Source: Prochlorococcus sp. AG-347-J22 (lineage in GTDB: Bacteria; Cyanobacteriota; Cyanobacteriia; PCC-6307; Cyanobiaceae). From it: a stretch of 64,000 nucleotides of DNA. Within the stretch, counting starts at the first letter, position 1. Every line of letters starts with the position of its first letter. Below, piece by piece: positions 18,711-29,847 of the stretch. The position numbers and the translations under genes were made by a program. The notes beneath the pieces are model-generated. The model ran no database searches. It was not told the origin of the DNA and worked only from the letters and a program-made list of their open reading frames with translations. The stretch spans positions 1-64,000 of the forward strand of contig QCBY01000002.1 in the NCBI GenBank assembly GCA_003279005.1. The letters are read 5' to 3'.

Positions 18711-19229
18711 TCAATAACTAAGTAAGGTAGCTTTTAACTTTTGAAAGCCATCATCCGAAATACAAAACGCCAATGTAAGTAGGATTTTTATAAAAGCCTC
18801 ATCATTAGATCTGGGATCAAGCAGACGTTTAACCCTCATACTATTAGTATTAAATCTTTCACTTATTAATTCAATATACCTATTCTTAAATTCACTCCAA
18901 GCTTTTGGAATCCTTATGAAATCATCCCTGGATTGTAATATTTGTCTTATATAAGGATACAAAAATTTTGCCATTTCAGCAGTTAATTTAATCAATGCTT
19001 CGAATTCCTCCACTTTAATATCATTATTATTAAAAGAGTTCCTCATTGGATTGTTATTCCTTAATTTCCAAATAGTAACTTTATTGGGTAAAACCTCATT
19101 TAAATTAAGTTTACCTGATAAAGAATATAGAGATTCTGCACCGTTTAAATCAATAGTTTCTAATGCTAATAAAAGTAAATCAAGTCTTTGAATAGATTCT
19201 CTTGATACCCGTTTGCCTTTAGATAAAAT
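18711..19229 (-). CDS. DUF3038 family protein with no standard start codon
   Basis: The ORF track begins at an internal ATG (19046), but the same frame stays open upstream to a TAG at 19242-19244, and that extension reads like the conserved start of DUF3038 (SRESIQRLDLLLLALETIDL). Every codon from 19241 to 19047 was read: none is ATG, GTG or TTG. The best candidates are ATT codons at 19227-19229, 19233-19235 or 19236-19238; I give the first of these as a working start, for 172 residues. A TATAAT hexamer at 19261-19266 on the same strand puts a start site around 19253, which leaves a short leader and no room for an upstream start. The body is helical and soluble, ending LKATLLSY. DUF4335 follows after 1 bp. 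Function is unknown. Confidence 0.65.
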   Translation of the reverse strand: MLSKGKRVSRESIQRLDLLLLALETIDLNGAESLYSLSGKLNLNEVLPNKVTIWKLRNNNPMRNSFNNNDIKVEEFEALIKLTAEMAKFLYPYIRQILQSRDDFIRIPKAWSEFKNRYIELISERFNTNSMRVKRLLDPRSNDEAFIKILLTLAFCISDDGFQKLKATLLSY

Positions 19230-19260
19230 AGTAATAATTAACTATGAAAGCTATATGGAT

Positions 19261-19266
19261 ATTATA
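19261..19266 (-). promoter_or_regulatory. Candidate -10 hexamer for the DUF3038-DUF4335 genes
   Basis: On the reverse strand this reads TATAAT exactly, and is followed after about 7 bases by a likely transcript start and then by the DUF3038 reading frame. No good -35 is visible at the right distance, which is common in low-GC picocyanobacteria. It lies between the DUF2949 stop and the DUF3038 frame, so the downstream genes can be transcribed separately from DUF2949. Confidence 0.4.
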
Positions 19267-19277
19267 ACAGAGAATTT

Positions 19278-19472
19278 TTATATTCTTTTAGATAAAAATG
19301 TATATAAATCATCAAGTTCTTCAATTGTCAATATTCCATAATTCCAAAGAATGATGGGGAGTGGGGTATTACTTTTAGTTGACAATCTTATTCCTAGCTC
19401 AACTGAAGCCTGTTTCAAACCAATATCATTAATGAGAAAAGATATTATTTTTATATTTGAATAATTAATCAT
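19278..19472 (-). CDS. DUF2949 family protein
   Basis: This 64-residue protein is a single small helical domain with the pattern ...LKQASVELGIRLSTKSNTPLPIILWNYGILTIEELDDLY. The LP-hydrophobic-LWxYGxLTxxxL block is what I recall for cyanobacterial DUF2949. There is no membrane segment. Function is unknown. It starts 5 bp after the stop of the UbiH-like gene on the same strand. Confidence 0.7.
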   Translation of the reverse strand: MINYSNIKIISFLINDIGLKQASVELGIRLSTKSNTPLPIILWNYGILTIEELDDLYTFLSKRI

Positions 19473-19477
19473 AAATA

Positions 19478-20632
19478 TTATTTAATAGATGAAAATATTA
19501 AAGACTTAGTCATATGATTTAAAATTATTCTTCTTATTAAAAGAAACTTATTTAAAAATAAAAATGAAATTTTTCTCAAAGGTAATAATAGTTGATTATT
19601 ATTAGCGAATATTTTAATTAAAGAGTCTGTAATGATCATGGTTGAAAAAATATCAAAAAATCTATAAAAATAAAATCTATATTTGAATACAATCAATCCC
19701 TTTTTACTTTTAGATACATTACTTTTTAAAATATCATAAATAACATTAACGTCTCTCCAGCAAGTGTTTAATCCTTGGCCACCCACTGGATGAAATGTAT
19801 GTAATGAATCTCCTACAAACAATTCCTTACTGAAGTCAAAAATTGGTAGACATAACGAAAGAGAAACGGGAAAGATATTAATTTCGCTATTTATCTGATC
19901 TAACTGAAAGTATTCAGGGATTATTGTTGACAGATTATCTAATAAAAAGCTTTTACTTGAATTCAATCTATCAATAGATTTTGATGTGCTTGCTGTCCAA
20001 ATTATTTGATATCTGTTTGCATCTAATGGTAATAGTGCAAGTGGACCTTCCTTCCTGAAAATTTCATAAGCTCTTCGAGGAATATTACCTCTTACTAAAA
20101 CCTCAAAAGTTAAGCAGGATTGATTATAGGATTTTTTTAAATCAATATACTTAGGATATTTTTTGTAGTTTGAATTTGCGCCAGTTGATATAAATTTATA
20201 ATCAAAATTAATATTTTCAAAAGATGAATCGAAAGATGATTTAAAAAATACATTATCCATTTTGTCTATTTCATGGAAAAATACATTCATAAGATCAGAA
20301 TGTTTTACTATCCATCCAATTGAATCTAAAGAACTTATATCTCTATCTAAATCTGAGGTTGTTAAGATCGTAAAGTCTGAAGTTACGCTGTCAGAGATTG
20401 AGAGAGAATCAAATTTATAAAGATAAGGTTTTAATTTATACCAGAGATTGAATTTTGAAAGTATTTTTCTAGTTGAATGAGTAATAGCATATGTTTTATC
20501 TTTGTTTATCAGTTTCTCTCTTGTCAGCAAATCCGTGAGATAAATATTAAAGTTTAATTTTGATAGAGTTATTGCCAAAAGTAATCCTGTAGGGCCAGAA
20601 CCAACAATTTTAAAATTTAAAAAATTATTCAT
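19478..20632 (-). CDS. FAD-dependent aromatic hydroxylase, UbiH/VisC-like
   Basis: I start this at the internal ATG (20632, MNNFLNFKIVGSGPTG) because the FAD-binding GxGxxG motif (VGSGPTGLLLA) should lie close to the N-terminus and because the track start would overlap the upstream gene. This gives 384 residues. The second FAD motif GDSLHTFHPVGGQGLN (about residues 273-288 from this start) is the classical GD...P..GQG.N signature of the UbiH/F/COQ6 monooxygenases. The family hydroxylates quinone-ring precursors; in a cyanobacterium the substrate may be a plastoquinone or tocopherol precursor or another aromatic. A C-terminal hydrophobic and basic region suggests membrane contact. Confidence 0.8.
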   Translation of the reverse strand: MNNFLNFKIVGSGPTGLLLAITLSKLNFNIYLTDLLTREKLINKDKTYAITHSTRKILSKFNLWYKLKPYLYKFDSLSISDSVTSDFTILTTSDLDRDISSLDSIGWIVKHSDLMNVFFHEIDKMDNVFFKSSFDSSFENINFDYKFISTGANSNYKKYPKYIDLKKSYNQSCLTFEVLVRGNIPRRAYEIFRKEGPLALLPLDANRYQIIWTASTSKSIDRLNSSKSFLLDNLSTIIPEYFQLDQINSEINIFPVSLSLCLPIFDFSKELFVGDSLHTFHPVGGQGLNTCWRDVNVIYDILKSNVSKSKKGLIVFKYRFYFYRFFDIFSTMIITDSLIKIFANNNQLLLPLRKISFLFLNKFLLIRRIILNHMTKSLIFSSIK

Positions 20633-20655
20633 TAATGAATAGATATAACTGCAAT

Positions 20656-21300
20656 TTATTTCAAATAAATATAGCAAATTTCCTTGAATGCTGGTCTAAG
20701 TAGATATGGGTACTCTCCGATCCAAATATTTGCATCAGGTAACCAGGCATCAGTTAAATAGATCTCTCTATTGAAATTACGATAATTAGATGAAACTAAA
20801 CATCTAATTTTAGAACCAATTCTAATTTGACTATGCTTATTTTCCATAGGAAAACTTATCTTATCGAGATAACCATCCTCATCCTCTAATTCAATAACAA
20901 GCCAAGTTCTTTTTTTTTCAATCAACTCCAAACGACCTTGTCTATTAGATTGCTCACGAGTACTTTCAATTTTTTCAATTTTATAAATATCTGAAATAAA
21001 ACCATCAAAAAGTGAAAAAAACTTTGATTTTTTATAATTGGAATTTATCCTACTTGATTCAAGTATTGGTCCCCAAATTATATACAGAAAGAAAATTACA
21101 CATAATAATAACCAAAGATTTTCTGTCTGAGTTGATGATTGACTAATAAAAAGCAAAAGATTTAAAACTCCCCCAATGGAGGAAATTATTAATCTCTGTA
21201 AAACTTTTCTAGGGTCTCCAAGAGCATACCTAAACTGACTCCCTGTTCCAACAGAGGGGATTAGTTTAGTAATTTGATTTTGCTTTATAGGAATAAGCAT
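20656..21300 (-). CDS. Conserved cyanobacterial membrane protein
   Basis: This 214-residue protein begins with a basic segment and GDPRKVLQR, has two membrane helices (about 37-53 and 63-79), then a soluble C-terminal domain (about 95-214) that contains ERKRTW-like charged stretches and ends in a hydrophobic strand. I recall homologues across cyanobacteria, sometimes carrying unreliable names such as phosphate permease. The actual role is unknown. It abuts dapB exactly (dapB stop at 21301) and precedes the UbiH-like gene by 23 bp, so it belongs to the dapB transcript. Confidence 0.6.
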   Translation of the reverse strand: MLIPIKQNQITKLIPSVGTGSQFRYALGDPRKVLQRLIISSIGGVLNLLLFISQSSTQTENLWLLLCVIFFLYIIWGPILESSRINSNYKKSKFFSLFDGFISDIYKIEKIESTREQSNRQGRLELIEKKRTWLVIELEDEDGYLDKISFPMENKHSQIRIGSKIRCLVSSNYRNFNREIYLTDAWLPDANIWIGEYPYLLRPAFKEICYIYLK

Positions 21301-22149
21301 TTAAAATATTAACTTTTCAAGTCCATAAACTAATCCTTTAAAATTACCTATTTTTCGTATTGCTTGTAAAACTCCAGGCATATAAGCTTTCCTATCTATA
21401 GTGTCATGTCTTATCGTGTATGTCTCTCCAGGTGAACCCATAATAACAACTTGATGTGCTAACAGCCCAGGCAATCTTATTGAATGAATATTTAAACCTG
21501 AATCTCTTACTCCACCTCTAACTCCTTTTAAAGATTCAGATTCTTTAACTAAGTCTTCATTATATTTTTTTGGATATTCTTCAATCATTTCAGCAGTTTT
21601 AATACAAGTTCCACTTGGAGAATCCGCCTTTTGATTATGATGCATTTCTATTAATTCAATATTATCGTAAAACTTTGCTGCCACAGAAGCAGCCTGTTGA
21701 AGAAGTACCATTCCTATTGAGAAATTTGGAATAATTGCACAACCAACTTCAGCTTTCTGCGCAAAAATAGATAAATCATTTATTTGCGAAGGAGAAAGAC
21801 CAGTAGTCCCAATAATTGGTGATATACCATAGGCTATAGCGGATCTAGTATTTTCAAAAACTGAATCTGGATGTGTAAAATCGATTAAAACAGGTTTAAT
21901 ATTTTGGTTTCTATAGTTCTGGCTGATTGAACATAGAGTTCCCTCAAGATCATTTGAAACAAAAACTTCGCTACTTTTTAAATTCAATAATTGTGAAATA
22001 TTTTTACCATTATTTTTTTTATTTATATCAATTGCTGCTACAAGTTTACATTCTGTGGAATTTAGAATGGAATTCACAACTTCACTTCCCATTCTGCCTA
22101 AAGCACCAGAAACAAGTACAGGTATGGTTTTTTTAGAAATTTCTGTCAT
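21301..22149 (-). CDS. dapB: 4-hydroxy-tetrahydrodipicolinate reductase
   Basis: This 282-residue enzyme catalyses the second committed step of lysine and meso-diaminopimelate synthesis. It shows the nucleotide-binding [11 protein letters not shown] near the N-terminus, PIIGTTGLS (about 131-139) and the catalytic block [17 protein letters not shown] (about 162-178). Its length is normal for the family. It is the first gene of the reverse-strand cluster and is divergent from chlH, with 102 bp between the starts. Confidence 0.95.
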   Translation of the reverse strand: MTEISKKTIPVLVSGALGRMGSEVVNSILNSTECKLVAAIDINKKNNGKNISQLLNLKSSEVFVSNDLEGTLCSISQNYRNQNIKPVLIDFTHPDSVFENTRSAIAYGISPIIGTTGLSPSQINDLSIFAQKAEVGCAIIPNFSIGMVLLQQAASVAAKFYDNIELIEMHHNQKADSPSGTCIKTAEMIEEYPKKYNEDLVKESESLKGVRGGVRDSGLNIHSIRLPGLLAHQVVIMGSPGETYTIRHDTIDRKAYMPGVLQAIRKIGNFKGLVYGLEKLIF

Positions 22150-22251
22150 TTGAAATAAAAAATAAATTTTAAAGGTTGTTACACGCTATTGATAATGCAC
22201 ACAATAACGGCAATTCACTCGTAGGCTGGTAAAAATACTTAAAGAGAATCA

Positions 22252-25200
22252 ATGTTTACGCAGGTCCGCTCAGCAAATCGCAGAGTATCTCCTGTTGAGG
22301 ATAACAAACATAAAATTGTTATAAAAGCAGTTTATGTTGTCCTTGAGCCACAATACCAAAATTCCTTAACCGAAGCTGCAAAATCAATAAATGAAATGAA
22401 TGGCCCATTAGGGATAGATCTTTGTGGATATCTCATTGAAGAATTAAGGAATGAGAAGAATTATGCAGATTTTAAGAATGACATCGCAAAAGCGGACATA
22501 TTTGTTGCTTCATTGATATTTATTGAAGATTTAGCCCAAAAAGTAGTTGATGCAGTCGCCCCATACAAAGAGAATCTTAAGGCTTCAATTATATTTCCCT
22601 CAATGCCTGAGGTGATGAGATTAAATAAATTGGGTTCTTTTAGTATGGCTCAACTGGGACAGTCTAAAAGCATTATTGGGGATCTTATTAAAAAGAAAAA
22701 AGAATCTGATGGAGCAAGCTTCCAAGATTCTATGTTGAAGTTGCTTAATACATTACCTTCAATTCTAAAATATTTACCAGTTGAGAAAGCTCAAGATGCG
22801 AGAACATTTATCTTAAGTTTTCAGTATTGGCTTGGAGGAACTACAGAGAATCTTAAAAATTTCTTATTAATGATTTCAGAAAAATATGTAGTTGAAGAAA
22901 ACATAAAAGATCAAATAGAAGAATTTAAGATACAAGACCCTGAAACATTTCCAGATTTAGGTATTTGGCATCCCCTAGCGCCTTGTATGTTTGAAAGTCT
23001 TAATGAATATAAGAATTGGGAAAGTAATAGGAAAGATCTAAACCTAAAAGATGACAAATCTCCAATAATAGGATTAGTGCTTCAAAGGAGTCATATAGTT
23101 ACAGGAGATGATGCTCATTATGTTGCTGTTATTCAAGAATTAGAATATAGAGGAGCAAGAGTTCTTCCTATTTTCTGTGGAGGTTTAGATTTCTCTAAGC
23201 CAGTTAATGAATTTTATTACGATTCAATCAATAAAGATATACCTATTGTAGATGGAGTTGTATCTTTAACGGGTTTTGCACTAGTTGGAGGACCCGCAAG
23301 ACAAGATCACCCTAAAGCTATTGAAGCTTTGAAAAGACTTAATAGACCGTACATGGTTGCACTTCCATTAGTTTTTCAGACAACTCAAGAATGGGAAGAT
23401 AGCGACTTAGGATTACACCCAGTTCAAGTAGCACTTCAAATTGCAATTCCAGAGCTTGATGGTGCAATTGAACCTATTATCCTCTCAGGTCGTGACGATG
23501 CAACAGGAAAGGCTCATACTCTCCAAGATAGAGTTGATGTAATCGCGGAAAGAGCAATAAAATGGTCAACATTAAGAGTAAAGCAAAGAAAAGACAAAAA
23601 ACTAGCTATTACAGTATTTAGTTTTCCTCCAGACAAAGGAAATGTTGGTACAGCAGCATATTTGAATGTTTTTGGTTCAATTTACAGGGTACTTCTTGAA
23701 ATGAAATCAAAAGGCTATCAAATAGATGAACTTCCAAATAATTCAAAAGAATTAATGGAAAAAGTCATTAACAACCCTGAGGCAATGGATGGTTCGCCCG
23801 AATTAAATATTGCTCACAAAATGTCAGTAAAAGAATACGAAGAGTTCACACCATACTCACAAAGGCTTGAAGAGAATTGGGGTAAACCCCCTGGAAATTT
23901 AAATAGTGATGGACAGAATTTACTAATCTATGGAAAACATTTTGGAAATGTATTTATAGGAGTACAACCAACATTCGGTTATGAAGGTGATCCAATGAGA
24001 TTACTATATTCAAGAAGCGCAAGCCCTCATCATGGTTTTGCTGCTTATTACACCTATGTAGAAAAAATCTGGGGTGCTGATGCTGTTCTTCATTTTGGAA
24101 CTCACGGTTCACTTGAATTTATGCCAGGTAAACAGATGGGTATGAGTGAAACATGCTATCCGGATTCTCTGATTGGATCATTGCCAAATTTGTATTACTA
24201 TGCAGCTAATAATCCTTCTGAAGCAACAATTGCGAAGAGAAGGGGATACGCTTCAACTATTAGCTATCTGACACCTCCAGCAGAAAATGCAGGACTTTAT
24301 AAAGGTTTAAAAGAATTAAGTGAACTTGTTGGTTCTTATCAACAGTTAAGAGAAAATAGTAGAGGTATACAAATTGTTAATGCAATAATTGAGACTTCTA
24401 AGCAATGTAATCTTGATAAAGATGTTGAACTACCTTCAAAAGATGTAGAAGAACTTTCAATAGAAGAAAGAGATTTATTTGTGGGTAATATCTATAAACA
24501 ATTAATGGAAATAGAGAGCAGACTATTACCATGTGGTCTACATACGATTGGAGAAGCACCAACTTCAGAAGAAGCTGTAGCTACCCTCGTTAACATTGCA
24601 TCTTTAGAAAGAGAACAAGAGGGATTAAGATCTCTTCCTGGACTACTCGCAGAATCCATGGATTTAACTATCGACCAAATTTATGATGGAAATAATAAAG
24701 GTGAACTCAAATTTGTAGAGTTAAATGAAAAAATAATAAAGACAGCAAGAGAGTCTATTTTTGCTATGGTTAACTCTTTAAAAATTGTTGATGGAAGAGT
24801 TTATTTAGAGAAATCACTTCTTTCCAAACTATTTGACTTTCTTAAAGTATTTGGTATAAATTTTCCTACACCATGGCTAAGAGCATGTAGATATAATGGA
24901 TTTAATGGAGTAAACCAAAAAGAATTAAATAAATTGTTTGATTATTTACTTTTCTGCTTGGAACAAGTATGTGCTGACAAAGAGATGGATAGTCTTATTA
25001 AAGCGTTAGATGGCAACTATGTTTTACCTGGACCAGGAGGAGATCCTATAAGAAACCCAGGTGTTTTGCCTAGTGGTAAAAACATCCATGCACTTGATCC
25101 TCAATCAATCCCCACTACAGCAGCAGTCGCTGCAGCAAAGTCTGTTGTAGATAAATTAATACAAAGGCAAAAGGAGGAACAAGGTACTTGGCCTGAAACA

Positions 25201-26262
25201 ATTGCTTGTGTTTTATGGGGCACCGATAACATCAAAACATATGGAGAATCACTTGCACAAATCTTATGGTTTGTTGGGGTAAAACCTAAACCAGATTCTG
25301 TTGGGAGAATCAATAAATTAGAATTAATCCCTTTAAAAGAATTAGGTAGACCAAGAATAGATGTAGTAGTTAACTGCTCAGGCGTATTCAGAGATCTATT
25401 TATCAATCAAATGGCCTTAATAGATCAGGCAGTAAAATTAGCTGCTGAGGCTGATGAGCCTTTGGAATCAAATTTTGTAAGAAAACATTCATTAGAACAA
25501 GCTGAAAAAGAAGGCACTTCTATCAGAGAGGCTTCAGCGAGAGTATTCTCCAATGCAAGCGGTAGTTACAGTTCAAATGTAAATTTAGCTGTAGAAAATT
25601 CAACTTGGGAGGAAGAAAATGAATTACAAGAAATGTATTTATCACGTAAAACATATGCTTTTAATGCTGATAATCCAGGTGAAATGAATCAAAAGAGAGA
25701 AGTATTTGAATCTGTAATGAAAACAGCAGATGTCACATTTCAAAACCTTGATTCCTCAGAGATTTCCCTAACTGATGTAAGTCATTATTTCGATTCAGAT
25801 CCAACCAAATTAATTAAAACTCTAAGAGATGACGGTAAAGAACCGAGTAGCTACATTGCAGACACTACCACTTCTAATGCTCAAGTTAGAACACTTGGAG
25901 AGACTATCAGATTAGACTCAAGGACAAAACTTTTAAATCCCAAGTGGTATGAAGGTATGCTCAAATCAGGTTATGAGGGAGTAAGAGAGCTTTCTAACAG
26001 ACTAAATTACACTTTAGGATGGAGTGCGACAAGTGGCCAAGTAGATAATTTTGTATATGAAGAAACAAATGAAACATTTATAAATGACGAAGAGATGAGG
26101 AAAAGGTTAATGGATTTAAATCCTAATAGTTTTAGAAGAATAGTAGGGACTTTGCTAGAGGTAAATGGTAGAGGATATTGGGAAACCTCAGAAGAAAATA
26201 TAGAACAGTTGAAAGAACTATACCAAGAGGTAGAGGATAAAATCGAGGGTGTTAAAGAATAA
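22252..26262 (+). CDS. chlH: Magnesium chelatase subunit H
   Basis: This 1336-residue protein is the large porphyrin-binding subunit of Mg-chelatase, which inserts Mg into protoporphyrin IX at the branch from heme to chlorophyll. It shows the CobN/ChlH motifs [39 protein letters not shown] and [15 protein letters not shown]. The length is as expected for the light-dependent ChlH of cyanobacteria. It is monocistronic here. The divergent promoter region to dapB includes AT-rich boxes but no operator that I can name. Confidence 0.96.
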   Translation: MFTQVRSANRRVSPVEDNKHKIVIKAVYVVLEPQYQNSLTEAAKSINEMNGPLGIDLCGYLIEELRNEKNYADFKNDIAKADIFVASLIFIEDLAQKVVDAVAPYKENLKASIIFPSMPEVMRLNKLGSFSMAQLGQSKSIIGDLIKKKKESDGASFQDSMLKLLNTLPSILKYLPVEKAQDARTFILSFQYWLGGTTENLKNFLLMISEKYVVEENIKDQIEEFKIQDPETFPDLGIWHPLAPCMFESLNEYKNWESNRKDLNLKDDKSPIIGLVLQRSHIVTGDDAHYVAVIQELEYRGARVLPIFCGGLDFSKPVNEFYYDSINKDIPIVDGVVSLTGFALVGGPARQDHPKAIEALKRLNRPYMVALPLVFQTTQEWEDSDLGLHPVQVALQIAIPELDGAIEPIILSGRDDATGKAHTLQDRVDVIAERAIKWSTLRVKQRKDKKLAITVFSFPPDKGNVGTAAYLNVFGSIYRVLLEMKSKGYQIDELPNNSKELMEKVINNPEAMDGSPELNIAHKMSVKEYEEFTPYSQRLEENWGKPPGNLNSDGQNLLIYGKHFGNVFIGVQPTFGYEGDPMRLLYSRSASPHHGFAAYYTYVEKIWGADAVLHFGTHGSLEFMPGKQMGMSETCYPDSLIGSLPNLYYYAANNPSEATIAKRRGYASTISYLTPPAENAGLYKGLKELSELVGSYQQLRENSRGIQIVNAIIETSKQCNLDKDVELPSKDVEELSIEERDLFVGNIYKQLMEIESRLLPCGLHTIGEAPTSEEAVATLVNIASLEREQEGLRSLPGLLAESMDLTIDQIYDGNNKGELKFVELNEKIIKTARESIFAMVNSLKIVDGRVYLEKSLLSKLFDFLKVFGINFPTPWLRACRYNGFNGVNQKELNKLFDYLLFCLEQVCADKEMDSLIKALDGNYVLPGPGGDPIRNPGVLPSGKNIHALDPQSIPTTAAVAAAKSVVDKLIQRQKEEQGTWPETIACVLWGTDNIKTYGESLAQILWFVGVKPKPDSVGRINKLELIPLKELGRPRIDVVVNCSGVFRDLFINQMALIDQAVKLAAEADEPLESNFVRKHSLEQAEKEGTSIREASARVFSNASGSYSSNVNLAVENSTWEEENELQEMYLSRKTYAFNADNPGEMNQKREVFESVMKTADVTFQNLDSSEISLTDVSHYFDSDPTKLIKTLRDDGKEPSSYIADTTTSNAQVRTLGETIRLDSRTKLLNPKWYEGMLKSGYEGVRELSNRLNYTLGWSATSGQVDNFVYEETNETFINDEEMRKRLMDLNPNSFRRIVGTLLEVNGRGYWETSEENIEQLKELYQEVEDKIEGVKE

Positions 26263-26270
26263 TTTTATTA

Positions 26271-27125
26271 TTATTTCCTATATAACTTATCAGCAACTTT
26301 TAGAATTTGGTAATTCAATTTCACATTGTGAACTCGCACAATATCAATATTAAATTGTGAGCAAAGGCAACTTATTGCAAGTGTTCCAATATCCCTTTCT
26401 TTAGGATTTTCCTCATTCAATATTTCTCCTATAAATCTTTTCCTTGATGCACCAATTAAGATTGGCAAATTTAAGTTCTTAAAAACATTCAAGTTTTTTA
26501 GAATTTCCAAATTTTGATTAATATCCTTTGAAAAACCTATTCCAGGATCAACAATTATATTTCTTTTAGATATATTCTTTTCTATGGCATTTTTTATTAA
26601 ACTATCGATAGAGCACTTAACCTCACTCAACAAATTATCATATTTAGAAAGTTCATTCATATTTTGACTATTTCCTCGACTGTGAGTTATGACATATGGG
26701 CAGTTGAATTTTGAAACAACATCCAAAATTTCTCTATCTCTTCTTCCTCCCGTGACATCATTTATCCAATCAGCGCCATTTAAAAGAGCTTCGTATGCTA
26801 CCTCAGAATTAAAAGTATCAATAGAAACTAAAGCATGAGGATATTCAGATTTTATTAATTTCAGATATGGGATCAGTCTTTTAATTTCTATATTGGAACC
26901 AACTTCTTCAGCCCCAGGCCTAGTGCTCTGCGCACCAAGATCAATAACATCCACACCATTATTTAAAAAATGATTAACTTGATTTAAAACTTTTTTTGGA
27001 GAATTTAATTCCCCCCCATCACTAAAGGAATCAGGAGTTAAATTAATAACCCCCATAATTGAAGTTTTTTGTCCCCAACCTTTAGGCCATGGATTTGTAT
27101 TATTGATAATTTGCAATTCTTGCAA
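26271..27125 (-). CDS. folP: Dihydropteroate synthase
   Basis: This 284-residue enzyme joins para-aminobenzoate and a pterin diphosphate in folate synthesis. Conserved blocks are [16 protein letters not shown] (about 24-39), [11 protein letters not shown] (about 61-71), [20 protein letters not shown] and GASRKRFIG. The start lies within the 3' end of tpiA (26-bp overlap on the same strand), so the two are co-transcribed. It converges on chlH with 8 bp between the stops. Confidence 0.95.
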   Translation of the reverse strand: MQELQIINNTNPWPKGWGQKTSIMGVINLTPDSFSDGGELNSPKKVLNQVNHFLNNGVDVIDLGAQSTRPGAEEVGSNIEIKRLIPYLKLIKSEYPHALVSIDTFNSEVAYEALLNGADWINDVTGGRRDREILDVVSKFNCPYVITHSRGNSQNMNELSKYDNLLSEVKCSIDSLIKNAIEKNISKRNIIVDPGIGFSKDINQNLEILKNLNVFKNLNLPILIGASRKRFIGEILNEENPKERDIGTLAISCLCSQFNIDIVRVHNVKLNYQILKVADKLYRK

Positions 27126-27825
27126 AACTATTTGGATCTAATGAAGCCCCTCCAACTAAGACTCCATCTATATCACTCATTGACATTATTTCGTCAATAT
27201 TATTAGGTTTAACTGATCCTCCATATTGAATAATTACATCTTCGAAACCTATTAATTTTCGAATCAAAGAACATATCTTATTAGCATCTTTGGCCTCACA
27301 TGTTTTTCCTGTCCCAATAGCCCAAATTGGTTCATACGCAACAATTAAATTTGATGGATCTGTTTTTTCCAACCCTTGTTCAACCTGTCTAGTAATAACT
27401 CTATCGGCTTCTCCTCTTTCTCTTTGCTCTAATGTTTCTCCAACACAAACAATTGGGGTAAGTCCATTAGATTGCGCAAAAACTGCTCTTTTGTTGATTT
27501 GTTCATCACTTTCACTAAAATATTTCCTAGGTTCACTATGTCCAACAATGGCATATTTTACATTGTGTTCAATAAGCATATTGGAAGAAATTTCTGCTGT
27601 AAAAGCTCCCTGTTCTTCCCAGTGAATATTTTGACTTGAAATATTTAAATAATCAAAATCAGAAAAACTTGCAAATGTAGAAATAGCAGTAAATGGAGGA
27701 GCGATTATAATTTTTCTATCATTTGGAATATTCTTAATGAGAGGAATAAAGTCTTCCAAGAAACGTTTCGTTTCTGCACAAGTCATGTGCATTTTCCAAT
27801 TACCAGCGATTACAGATTTTCTCAA
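27100..27825 (-). CDS. tpiA: Triose-phosphate isomerase
   Basis: This 241-residue TIM-barrel enzyme interconverts dihydroxyacetone phosphate and glyceraldehyde 3-phosphate in glycolysis and the Calvin cycle. It shows AGNWKMH (catalytic Lys near 11), [10 protein letters not shown] (catalytic His near 96) and the catalytic Glu in [12 protein letters not shown] (about 164-175), followed by YGGSVKPNN. The usual SERR motif reads SEPR, which I believe is common in marine picocyanobacteria. It overlaps folP by 26 bp. Confidence 0.95.
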   Translation of the reverse strand: MRKSVIAGNWKMHMTCAETKRFLEDFIPLIKNIPNDRKIIIAPPFTAISTFASFSDFDYLNISSQNIHWEEQGAFTAEISSNMLIEHNVKYAIVGHSEPRKYFSESDEQINKRAVFAQSNGLTPIVCVGETLEQRERGEADRVITRQVEQGLEKTDPSNLIVAYEPIWAIGTGKTCEAKDANKICSLIRKLIGFEDVIIQYGGSVKPNNIDEIMSMSDIDGVLVGGASLDPNSFARIANYQ

Positions 27826-27877
27826 AATATAATGTCCAAGAAAAATATATTAATATAAGCTGAGGATAATAAGTTAA

Positions 27878-28054
27878 TTATTCAAAAAATAATTCATTTT
27901 TTAGAAACATAACTTTATCTCCTCTAACCAGTTTTCTTCCTCTTTTTGTTTCTATTTGCCCATTAACTTTAACATGACCTGCTTTTATGAAGATTTTTGC
28001 TTCACCTCCAGAAGAAACAAGGTTACGCCATTTTAAAAATTGATCTAGTTTCAT
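27878..28054 (-). CDS. S4-domain RNA-binding protein, YbcJ-like
   Basis: I start this at the internal ATG (28054, MKLDQFLKW), because the track start would run into the divergent ABC transporter gene and the S4 fold begins here. The 58-residue protein is a stand-alone S4 domain: LDQFLKW, SGGEAKIFIKAGHVKVNG, and GRKLVRGDKV. Such proteins bind structured RNA, probably rRNA. It is divergent from the ABC transporter with 56 bp between the starts and lies 52 bp upstream of tpiA on the same strand. Confidence 0.85.
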   Translation of the reverse strand: MKLDQFLKWRNLVSSGGEAKIFIKAGHVKVNGQIETKRGRKLVRGDKVMFLKNELFFE

Positions 28055-28110
28055 GGTTTTAATAAACCACAGCAATTGATAAAGTAAAAGAAATACTTTA
28101 AAAAAATATT

Positions 28111-29817
28111 TTGCAATTAATTCCTCCAATCACTCCCTATATTAATAGATTTTTAAAAGGATTTATATGCATGATTATATATGTAAGTTGTTGGCCAATA
28201 TTAGCTTTTGTGGCGGGTAAATTAATTCCTGCAATTGGCTCAGGAGATATTTCAAGAGTTTCTAAAATAATAACTAGCACCCTTGTTATTTTCCTAATTC
28301 AAAAAATTGCTCAATTTGGTCAAGATGTTTATATTGCAAAACCATCACTAGAAATTAGTGAGGTAATGAGACAAAAATTATTTAGCAATATTCACAAAAT
28401 AAAAATGAATTTTATAAGTAAAATCTCTGCGGGTGATTTTACTTATAGACTAACTGAAGACGCTGACAGAGTAAGTGAAGTAATTTATAAAACTTTTCAA
28501 GGTACATTACCATCTCTTTTGCAATTATTAGCAGTAATTATTTATATGTTTTATTTAGATTGGTCATTAACATTATCCGCTTTCGTCATAGCTCCAATTA
28601 TTATCATTTCAGTAAATACCTTTGGAAAAAGAGTTTTAAAAGCCTCTGAAAAAAGTCAAGAATCAACAAGTGATTTAGCAGGTTTAATAGGAGAATCTAT
28701 TAATGGCATGTCAACCATAAGAGCATTTGCAGCAGAAAAATGGATAAAAGGTAGATTTAATAAAAGGTTGAGGAATAATAAAAATGCAAAATACAAAACT
28801 CTTAAATTACTTGCCTTCCAGCATCCTGTTGTAGGATTTATTGAAGCATTTGGAATATTAGCAATCTTAGGTTTAGGAACATTAAGAATAAGCCAAGGAC
28901 TATTAACGAGTGAAGAATTCAGCAGTTTTTTTGCAGCAATCCTTATGCTTATTGACCCGATTAGCCAAATTAGTGCAAACTTTAACGATTTTAAGCAAGC
29001 AGAAGCTTCTTTGAAAAGATTAAAAAAGATAAATTTAGAACCTTTAGAACAAGATGAGAAAGATTTGAAGAATTTATCAAAAATTGATGGGAAAATAGAG
29101 TTCAAAAATGTTAGTTTTGAATATAAGAAGGGTAACAAAGTCTTAAAAGACATAACTTTAGAAATTGCAAAAGGAAAGGTTATCGCATTCGTTGGATCTT
29201 CAGGTGCTGGTAAAAGTACAATGATGGCTTTGATACTAAAATTTATATCTCCTATGACAGGCAAAATTTATATAGACGATAAAGAAATAAATACTATAAG
29301 CTCAGTAGATTTAAGAAAAAACATAGCTTTAGTGCAACAACAACCTTTTTTATTCTCTGGTCAAATTAATGAAGTAATAAAAATGGGACGTGATTTCAGC
29401 GAAGAAGAGGTAATTGAGTCAGCCAAAATTGCAAATGCCCATAAATTCATTCAAAAGCTCCCCAGCAAATACGAAACAGTAATAAGCGAAAGAGGTACAA
29501 ACTTATCAGGAGGTCAGATTCAGAGGATAGCTATTGCTAGAGCAATATTGGGAAATCCATCAATACTTTTATTGGATGAGGCTACAAGTGCATTAGATGC
29601 TGAATCAGAAGCAGAGGTTCAAAAAGGGTTAAATCAAGCAATGAATAATAGAACAGTTATTATTATTGCTCATAGATTATCAACTACTCAGGGTGCAGAT
29701 AAAATTGTTCTTTTTGATAAAGGTAAAATTATGGATACTGGGAAACACATCGATTTATTTAATAAAAATGGCATTTATAAAGAATTATGTGAAAAACAGT
29801 TCATTAAGATAATATGA
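28111..29817 (+). CDS. ABC exporter, fused permease and ATPase (MsbA-like)
   Basis: This 568-residue half-transporter has an N-terminal membrane domain (about 1-310, roughly five or six helices) and a C-terminal ATPase with Walker A GSSGAGKST (about 362-370), Q-loop LVQQQPFLFSG, signature LSGGQIQRIAIARA (about 463-476), Walker B ILLLDEATSALD and switch His in IIAHRLST. It should act as a homodimer exporting a lipid or other hydrophobic compound; the substrate is unknown. The start is TTG at 28111 with no better in-frame ATG nearby before INRFLKG. A small DUF6447 gene follows. Confidence 0.88.
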   Translation: MQLIPPITPYINRFLKGFICMIIYVSCWPILAFVAGKLIPAIGSGDISRVSKIITSTLVIFLIQKIAQFGQDVYIAKPSLEISEVMRQKLFSNIHKIKMNFISKISAGDFTYRLTEDADRVSEVIYKTFQGTLPSLLQLLAVIIYMFYLDWSLTLSAFVIAPIIIISVNTFGKRVLKASEKSQESTSDLAGLIGESINGMSTIRAFAAEKWIKGRFNKRLRNNKNAKYKTLKLLAFQHPVVGFIEAFGILAILGLGTLRISQGLLTSEEFSSFFAAILMLIDPISQISANFNDFKQAEASLKRLKKINLEPLEQDEKDLKNLSKIDGKIEFKNVSFEYKKGNKVLKDITLEIAKGKVIAFVGSSGAGKSTMMALILKFISPMTGKIYIDDKEINTISSVDLRKNIALVQQQPFLFSGQINEVIKMGRDFSEEEVIESAKIANAHKFIQKLPSKYETVISERGTNLSGGQIQRIAIARAILGNPSILLLDEATSALDAESEAEVQKGLNQAMNNRTVIIIAHRLSTTQGADKIVLFDKGKIMDTGKHIDLFNKNGIYKELCEKQFIKII

Positions 29818-29847
29818 TTATGTTTTATTTATTAAAAAATAAAAATC

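Noticed and set aside
27500-27560. SEPR in place of SERR in triose-phosphate isomerase
   Set aside because: All catalytic residues are present and I believe this variant is common in marine picocyanobacteria, so I do not treat it as damage.
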